Source: Streptomyces sp. V2I9 (GTDB taxonomy: Bacteria > Actinomycetota > Actinomycetes > Streptomycetales > Streptomycetaceae). Taken from it: DNA of 64,000 nt. The stretch lies in NCBI RefSeq assembly GCF_030817475.1, contig NZ_JAUSZJ010000002.1:3388001-3452000 (forward strand), written 5' to 3'. Position numbers and translations under genes: made by a program. Position 1 is the first letter of the stretch; each line of letters starts with the position of its first letter. This document shows positions 60,256 through 64,000 of the stretch, in pieces. The notes beneath the pieces are model-generated. The model saw only the letters and a program-made list of their open reading frames with translations, made no database searches and was not told the origin of the DNA.

Positions 60256-60277
60256 CTTCACCCTCCGTTCACCAGGA
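60256..60277 (+). promoter_or_regulatory. PHO-box-like direct repeat upstream of phoX
   Basis: CTTCACCCTCC and GTTCACCAGGA are two adjacent 11-bp units sharing TTCACC. This matches the PhoP-binding PHO box of Streptomyces (consensus GTTCACC units at 11-bp spacing), about 64 nt before the gene. Confidence 0.65.
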
Positions 60278-60340
60278 GTCCCACGGACCGCGTGAAGGCG
60301 CACATACCGTCTCGCACGACACCAGACGGAGGGAATCCAC

Positions 60341-62410
60341 GTGCGCAACCTGCTGCCGTTCATCAGCTCGCATCCCGGTGGGCGTTCCGCGCTGACCTGC
60401 CGCTTCCGCTGCGGGGACGCCTGTTTCAAGGAGACGCCCAACACCAGCGACAACGAGTACGCCGGCGACATCATCGCCGGTGCCGTGTCGCGCCGCTCCA
60501 TGATGCGCGCCGCCGCCGTGGTCACCGTCGCCACCGCCGCAGGGACCGCCGCGTTGTCCGGCCCGAGCGCCCCGCAGGCCCACGCCCTCGCGGCGGCCGG
60601 GCACGGGAACAAGCCGGGCCGTCCCCACGGACCGTCCTCGTCCGGGGCCCGCGGCCTGCGATTCTCGCCGGTCGCGCCCAACAAGGACGACAAGGTCACC
60701 ATCCCCGACGGGTACGCCCAGAACGTGGTGATCCGCTGGGGCGAGCCGATCCTGCGCGGCGCGCCCGCCTTCGACCCGGACAAGCAGACCGCGAAGGCGC
60801 AGGCGGGCCAGTTCGGCTACAACAACGACTTCCTCTCCCTGCTCCCGCTGCGCGGCGAGCACGGCCGACAGGTCATGGTCGCCAACCATGAGTACACGGA
60901 CGAGATACTCATGTTCCGTGGGTACGATCCGGCCAACCCGACCCGCGAGCAGGTGGAGATCGCCTGGGCCGCGCACGGACTCTCCGTGGTCGTCGTCCAG
61001 GAGGAGCACCGCACCGGCAAGCTGGGCCCGGTCAACCGGCACCCGCTGAACCGCCGCCTCACCGCGACGAGCGAGTTCCGGATGACGGGCCCCGCCGCAG
61101 GCGGAAGCCTGCTCCGCACGTCCGCCGACCCCACCGGTCGCAAGGTGTACGGAACCCTCAACAACTGCGCGGGCGGCACCACTCCGTGGGGCACCACGCT
61201 GCACGGTGAGGAGAACTTCAACCAGTACTTCGCCAACGGCTCCACCGCCATGCACAAGCGGTACGGGATCGGCGCGGGCGCAACGGAGCGCAAGTGGGAG
61301 CGTTTCGACCGGCGCTTCGACCTGGCGCAGGAACCGAACGAGGCCAACCGCTTCGGCTGGGTCGTCGAGCTCGACCCCTACGACCCGGACTCCACCCCGC
61401 GCAAGCGGACCGCGCTGGGCCGGTTCAAGCACGAGGCGGCGCAGCCCCGGCTCACCTCGGACGGCCGCCCCGTCGTCTACATGGGCGACGACGAGAAGTT
61501 CGACTACCTCTACAAGTTCGTCTCCAGCAAGCAGATGAAGAAGGGGAACTCGCGGGCCGCCCGTGAGCACAACCTGACGCTGCTGGACGAAGGCACGCTG
61601 TACGTCGCCAAGTTGACGGGCGACTCGCCTGTCACTGAGATCGACGGCACCGGAAAGCTGCCCAACGACGGGGAGTTCGACGGCAGCGGTGTGTGGATCC
61701 CGCTGGCCACCGGCACCACGTCGCACGTGCCCGGCATGACCGCCGAGGAGGTGTACGTCTACACGCGGGTCGCCGGTGACAAGGTCGGCGCGACCAAGAT
61801 GGACCGCCCCGAGGACGTCGAGCCCTCGCCGCGCACCGGCCGGGTGTACGTGGCGCTCACCAACAACACGGACCGCGGCAAGGCGGGCAAGGCGGGTGCG
61901 GACGAGGCCAACCCGCGCAACAACAACAAGCACGGGCAGGTCCTGGAGCTGGCGGAGAACTGGGACGACCCGGCGAGCGACGGCTTCGCCTGGCGACTCT
62001 TCCTCGTGGCGGGCGACCCGGACGACCCGTCGACGTACTTCGCGGGCTTCCCCAAGGAGAACGTCAGCCCCATCTCCTGCCCGGACAACGTGGCGTTCGA
62101 CGATCACGGCAACCTGTGGATCTCCACGGACGGCAACAAGCTCGACTCGCACGACGGACTGTTCGGCGTGGCGACCCACGGTGAGCGGCGCGGGGAGCTG
62201 AAGCAGTTCCTCACCGTCCCGGCCGGGGCCGAGACCTGCGGCCCGGTCATCCAGGACCGCCGCGTCCTGGTCGCCGTCCAGCATCCGGGAGAGACGGACG
62301 GGGCGTCCGTGGAGAACCCGGCGAGCGTCTGGCCCGACGGACCGGGCAAGATCGTCCGCCCCGCCGTCGTCGCCGTCTGGCGCAAGGACGGACGCGACAT
62401 CGGCGTGTGA
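60341..62410 (+). CDS. phoX: PhoX-family alkaline phosphatase, Tat-exported
   Basis: The 689-residue protein matches the DUF839/PhoX family, with DFLSLLPLRGEHGRQVMVAN near the N-terminus, NNCAGGTTPWGTTLHGEENF in the centre and CPDNVAFDDHGNLWISTDGN near the C-terminus. PhoX enzymes use iron and calcium to release phosphate from organic esters outside the cell. The SRRSMM motif with a following hydrophobic stretch at residues 50-75 is a twin-arginine signal, though it begins unusually late. The GTG start follows CGGAGGGA. A PHO-box-like repeat upstream indicates induction on phosphate starvation. Confidence 0.88.
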   Translation: MRNLLPFISSHPGGRSALTCRFRCGDACFKETPNTSDNEYAGDIIAGAVSRRSMMRAAAVVTVATAAGTAALSGPSAPQAHALAAAGHGNKPGRPHGPSSSGARGLRFSPVAPNKDDKVTIPDGYAQNVVIRWGEPILRGAPAFDPDKQTAKAQAGQFGYNNDFLSLLPLRGEHGRQVMVANHEYTDEILMFRGYDPANPTREQVEIAWAAHGLSVVVVQEEHRTGKLGPVNRHPLNRRLTATSEFRMTGPAAGGSLLRTSADPTGRKVYGTLNNCAGGTTPWGTTLHGEENFNQYFANGSTAMHKRYGIGAGATERKWERFDRRFDLAQEPNEANRFGWVVELDPYDPDSTPRKRTALGRFKHEAAQPRLTSDGRPVVYMGDDEKFDYLYKFVSSKQMKKGNSRAAREHNLTLLDEGTLYVAKLTGDSPVTEIDGTGKLPNDGEFDGSGVWIPLATGTTSHVPGMTAEEVYVYTRVAGDKVGATKMDRPEDVEPSPRTGRVYVALTNNTDRGKAGKAGADEANPRNNNKHGQVLELAENWDDPASDGFAWRLFLVAGDPDDPSTYFAGFPKENVSPISCPDNVAFDDHGNLWISTDGNKLDSHDGLFGVATHGERRGELKQFLTVPAGAETCGPVIQDRRVLVAVQHPGETDGASVENPASVWPDGPGKIVRPAVVAVWRKDGRDIGV

Positions 62411-62414
62411 GAAC

Positions 62415-62449
62415 CGGCGGGCGGGAGGATGATCGCCTCCCGCCCGCCG
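62415..62449 (+). terminator. Hairpin terminator after phoX
   Basis: CGGCGGGCGGGAGG and CCTCCCGCCCGCCG form a perfect 14-bp stem with loop ATGATCG. Confidence 0.88.
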
Positions 62450-62474
62450 CCCTCCGCGCATTACAGTCGGATCC

Positions 62475-62876
62475 ATGGTTTCCGGTGACGTGCCCCAGGC
62501 GGAGGGAAGCGTCCGGATCGACGTGTGGATCTGGTCGGTCCGGCTGACGAAGACCCGCGCCCAGGCGGCCGCCGCCTGCCGGGCGGGGCATGTGAAGGTC
62601 GGCGGCGAGCGTGCCAAGCCCGCGCAGGCCGTACGCGTCGGTGACGAGGTGCGGCTCCGGCACGCGGGCCGGGACCGGGTGGTCGTCGTCTCGAAGATCG
62701 TGAAGAAGCGGGTCGGACCACCGGTGGCCGTGGAGTGCTTCGTCGACAACAGCCCGCCCCCGCCGCCCCGCGAGATCGCGATCCAGGTACCCGTACGGGA
62801 CCGGGGAGCGGGCCGGCCGACCAAGCGCGACCGCCGGGAGATGGAACGCCTTCAGGGGCGCTCGTCGGCGGACTGA
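62475..62876 (+). CDS. S4-domain RNA-binding protein (Hsp15-like)
   Basis: The 133-residue protein has an N-terminal S4 RNA-binding fold (IDVWIWSVRLTKTRAQAAAA then GHVKVGGERAKPAQAVRVGD) and a basic C-terminal tail (GAGRPTKRDRREMERL). This is the Hsp15 layout; Hsp15 binds 50S subunits carrying stalled nascent chains. TACAGT lies 7 nt before the ATG without a ribosome site, so it is probably leaderless. It is monocistronic, with the phoX terminator upstream and a long parS-containing palindrome downstream. Confidence 0.9.
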   Translation: MVSGDVPQAEGSVRIDVWIWSVRLTKTRAQAAAACRAGHVKVGGERAKPAQAVRVGDEVRLRHAGRDRVVVVSKIVKKRVGPPVAVECFVDNSPPPPPREIAIQVPVRDRGAGRPTKRDRREMERLQGRSSAD

Positions 62877-62962
62877 TCCGCCGACGCCGGAGTCGAGCCG
62901 GGCAGGGCCCAGCCGGGTCGGGCAGGGGCAGCCACCGTCCGAGCCGGTCAGCGGGACATCGG

Positions 62963-63020
62963 CCGGCGGAGACCCCGTCCGGGTGTTTCACGTGAAACAC
63001 CCGGACAGCGTCTCCGCCGG
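62963..63020. terminator. 58-bp palindrome with parS at its centre
   Basis: Each arm is 29 bp, with a single 3-bp mismatch block (62974-62976 against 63007-63009). The innermost 30 bp (62977-63006) are perfect and centred on parS. It lies between convergent genes, so in RNA it can act as a bidirectional terminator. Confidence 0.8.
62985..62998. other. parS centromere-like site (ParB binding)
   Basis: This is an exact GTTTCACGTGAAAC palindrome forming the centre of the long hairpin at 62963-63020. Confidence 0.92.
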
Positions 63021-63164
63021 GCTTCCTCACCCGGTCGGGTCCGGGAGCCCTCGACCTCGTCCGCCGGGCGGGCGTTCGCCGCCGAGGGGGCCTCGCCGTA
63101 CTCGCTGAGCGCCCGTCGCCCGCACGGCAGATCCCCCGCGCGTGCCACCTCGGCGCACATCGGC

Positions 63165-64000
63165 TCAGGACCTCTTCCGCAGGAGCATCCGGGCCGACAC
63201 CGCCCCCACGAGCAGCACCGCCCCGACCACCAGCACCACCCACACCGTGGTCCGCAGCGAGGCCGTCAGGGCATCGACCACCGCGGCCGCCGCGTCCCGG
63301 TCGCTGCCGGGCACCTCGTCCAGCGCACGGCTGCGGCCGACCGCGACCAGCACCCGGAGCACGATCGCCCCGGCCACGAACCCGGCGCCCACGACCGCCG
63401 TGGCCCACAGGCCGCCCCGCAGCCCACGCCGCACGGTCGCGGTGCCCACCACCAGGACGAGGAACACCAGCGTGGCGACGGCCGGCCAGATGCTGCAGTA
63501 GCGGAGCCAGCGGAACGAACTCCTGAAGGCGTCGGCCTGGTCCGGGCCGAGCACGGTGATCTCCGTCCGCTCCACCGGGATCTGGTCCGCGAACGGCACC
63601 CCGTCGCGTACGAGGTCCTTCTTGACCTGGTCGATCACCGGGGCCAGATCGATCGTCACGGGCTCACCGCTGTCCCCGTCCAGTGCTGCTGCCACCGCCT
63701 CGTGGGCGGTGCGGTTGGCGGTGTCCCAGGCGTTCCGGAAGGCATCGGTGGTGGTGAACGACGACACGGTCCGGTGCAGGAAGTCCCGTGCCGTGTCCTG
63801 GAGCGGGCCGAGGTCGATCTGTCGCAGGGCCTCCTCGGTGACCAGGTCCGCGACGGTGGACCGCACCGCCGGGTCGGAGGAGAGCGGAGAGACAGCGGCG
63901 ACGTACCGGTCGGTGTCGTCGATCTCCAGGTCCACCCAGGCGGAGAGCGCGCTCAGCGGAACCAGGAGCGCCAGCAGGACGAGCAGGACCGCCGAGAGGG
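63165..64000 (-). CDS. Predicted multi-helix membrane protein, 5' end outside window
   Basis: The frame is still open at the right edge, where a hydrophobic segment (LLVLLALLVPLSALSAW) lies before residue VDLEIDDTD, so the true start is outside. About 278 residues are visible. A large extracellular part of about 150 residues (for example SDPAVRSTVADLVTEEALRQ) is followed by three helices (IWPAVATLVFLVLVVG, AVVGAGFVAGAIVL and VWVVLVVGAVLLVGAV) and a basic end. I recognise no enzyme motif. The layout resembles actinobacterial integral membrane proteins of unknown role. Confidence 0.72.
   Translation of the reverse strand, partial: LSAVLLVLLALLVPLSALSAWVDLEIDDTDRYVAAVSPLSSDPAVRSTVADLVTEEALRQIDLGPLQDTARDFLHRTVSSFTTTDAFRNAWDTANRTAHEAVAAALDGDSGEPVTIDLAPVIDQVKKDLVRDGVPFADQIPVERTEITVLGPDQADAFRSSFRWLRYCSIWPAVATLVFLVLVVGTATVRRGLRGGLWATAVVGAGFVAGAIVLRVLVAVGRSRALDEVPGSDRDAAAAVVDALTASLRTTVWVVLVVGAVLLVGAVSARMLLRKRS

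Noticed and set aside
60269-62824. An 851-residue minus-strand frame opposite phoX
   Set aside because: The plus-strand PhoX has an upstream PHO-box-like pair, ribosome site, Tat motif and terminator. The antisense product has no recognisable domain.
1-64000. tRNA or rRNA genes
   Set aside because: I found no cloverleaf T-arm (GGTTCGANTCC type) outside coding sequence and no rRNA-like stretches. The few GTTCGA words fall inside genes.
1-64000. CRISPR arrays, insertion sequences or prophage genes
   Set aside because: There are no spaced identical repeats of 25-40 bp, no transposase or integrase motifs, and gene organisation is continuous housekeeping DNA.

Overview
The window is high-G+C actinomycete DNA whose gene content fits Streptomyces: bacterial proteasome activator, SARP regulator, mycothiol-dependent enzymes, PASTA-type Ser/Thr kinases, SpoIIE-like phosphatase and K15-type D,D-peptidases. 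Four perfect copies of the Streptomyces parS palindrome (GTTTCACGTGAAAC), plus DnaA-box-like 9-mers, indicate a core-chromosome segment in the broad neighbourhood of oriC. The gene order (two bkd clusters, metG, aspS, bpa) resembles, from memory, the SCO3788-SCO3838 stretch of S. coelicolor. I see no insertion sequences, prophage, CRISPR arrays, rRNA or tRNA genes.

Layout. 1-2017: the end of an HTTM membrane protein and a TrmH/SpoU RNA methylase. 2037-4457: paaN and a divergent TetR regulator. 4557-9156: an Lrp/AsnC regulator divergent from a complete E1alpha-E1beta-E2 branched-chain keto-acid dehydrogenase operon. 9406-13201: an overlapping mobA-like/moeA/potassium-channel string. 13387-15010: quinone oxidoreductase and proteasome activator. 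15163-20431: PadR plus ABC exporter, and a secreted anchored protein. 20658-24223: two divergent Ser/Thr kinases. 24327-26994: a phosphotransferase, a PNPOx-like protein and a DosR/DevR-like response regulator. 27344-30977: a second E1alpha-E1beta-E2 operon. 31072-33295: tandem D,D-peptidases. 33572-38588: GntR/MFS pair, mycothiol-type enzyme, nitrilase and small proteins. 38653-46213: thioredoxin-NHL protein, lipoprotein, SARP regulator and M18 aminopeptidase. 46400-55414: acyl-CoA dehydrogenase, SseB-like protein, pirin, AI-2E-family permease, SpoIIE phosphatase and aspS. 55680-64000: L,D-transpeptidase-like lipoprotein, metG, VWA protein, PhoX phosphatase, S4 protein and a truncated membrane protein.

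How they work together. Catabolism of branched-chain and aromatic acids is prominent: two E1/E2 sets (no E3 here), paaN and an acyl-CoA dehydrogenase. The same 14-bp inverted repeat lies in the paaN/tetR promoter region and ahead of the first bkd operon, so one TetR protein may coordinate both. Cell-envelope functions form a second theme: D,D-peptidases, an L,D-transpeptidase-like lipoprotein, a PASTA kinase and an ABC exporter.

The main non-coding discoveries are regulatory or chromosomal. They are parS sites fused to transcription terminators, a DosR-type box beside a DosR-like regulator, four heptamer-like elements at 11-bp spacing next to the SARP gene, and a PHO-box-like pair ahead of phoX. 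A recurrent -10-like hexamer 6-7 nt before start codons suggests many leaderless transcripts. I found no clear candidate for a wholly new multi-gene system. The strongest leads are these shared or composite sites.
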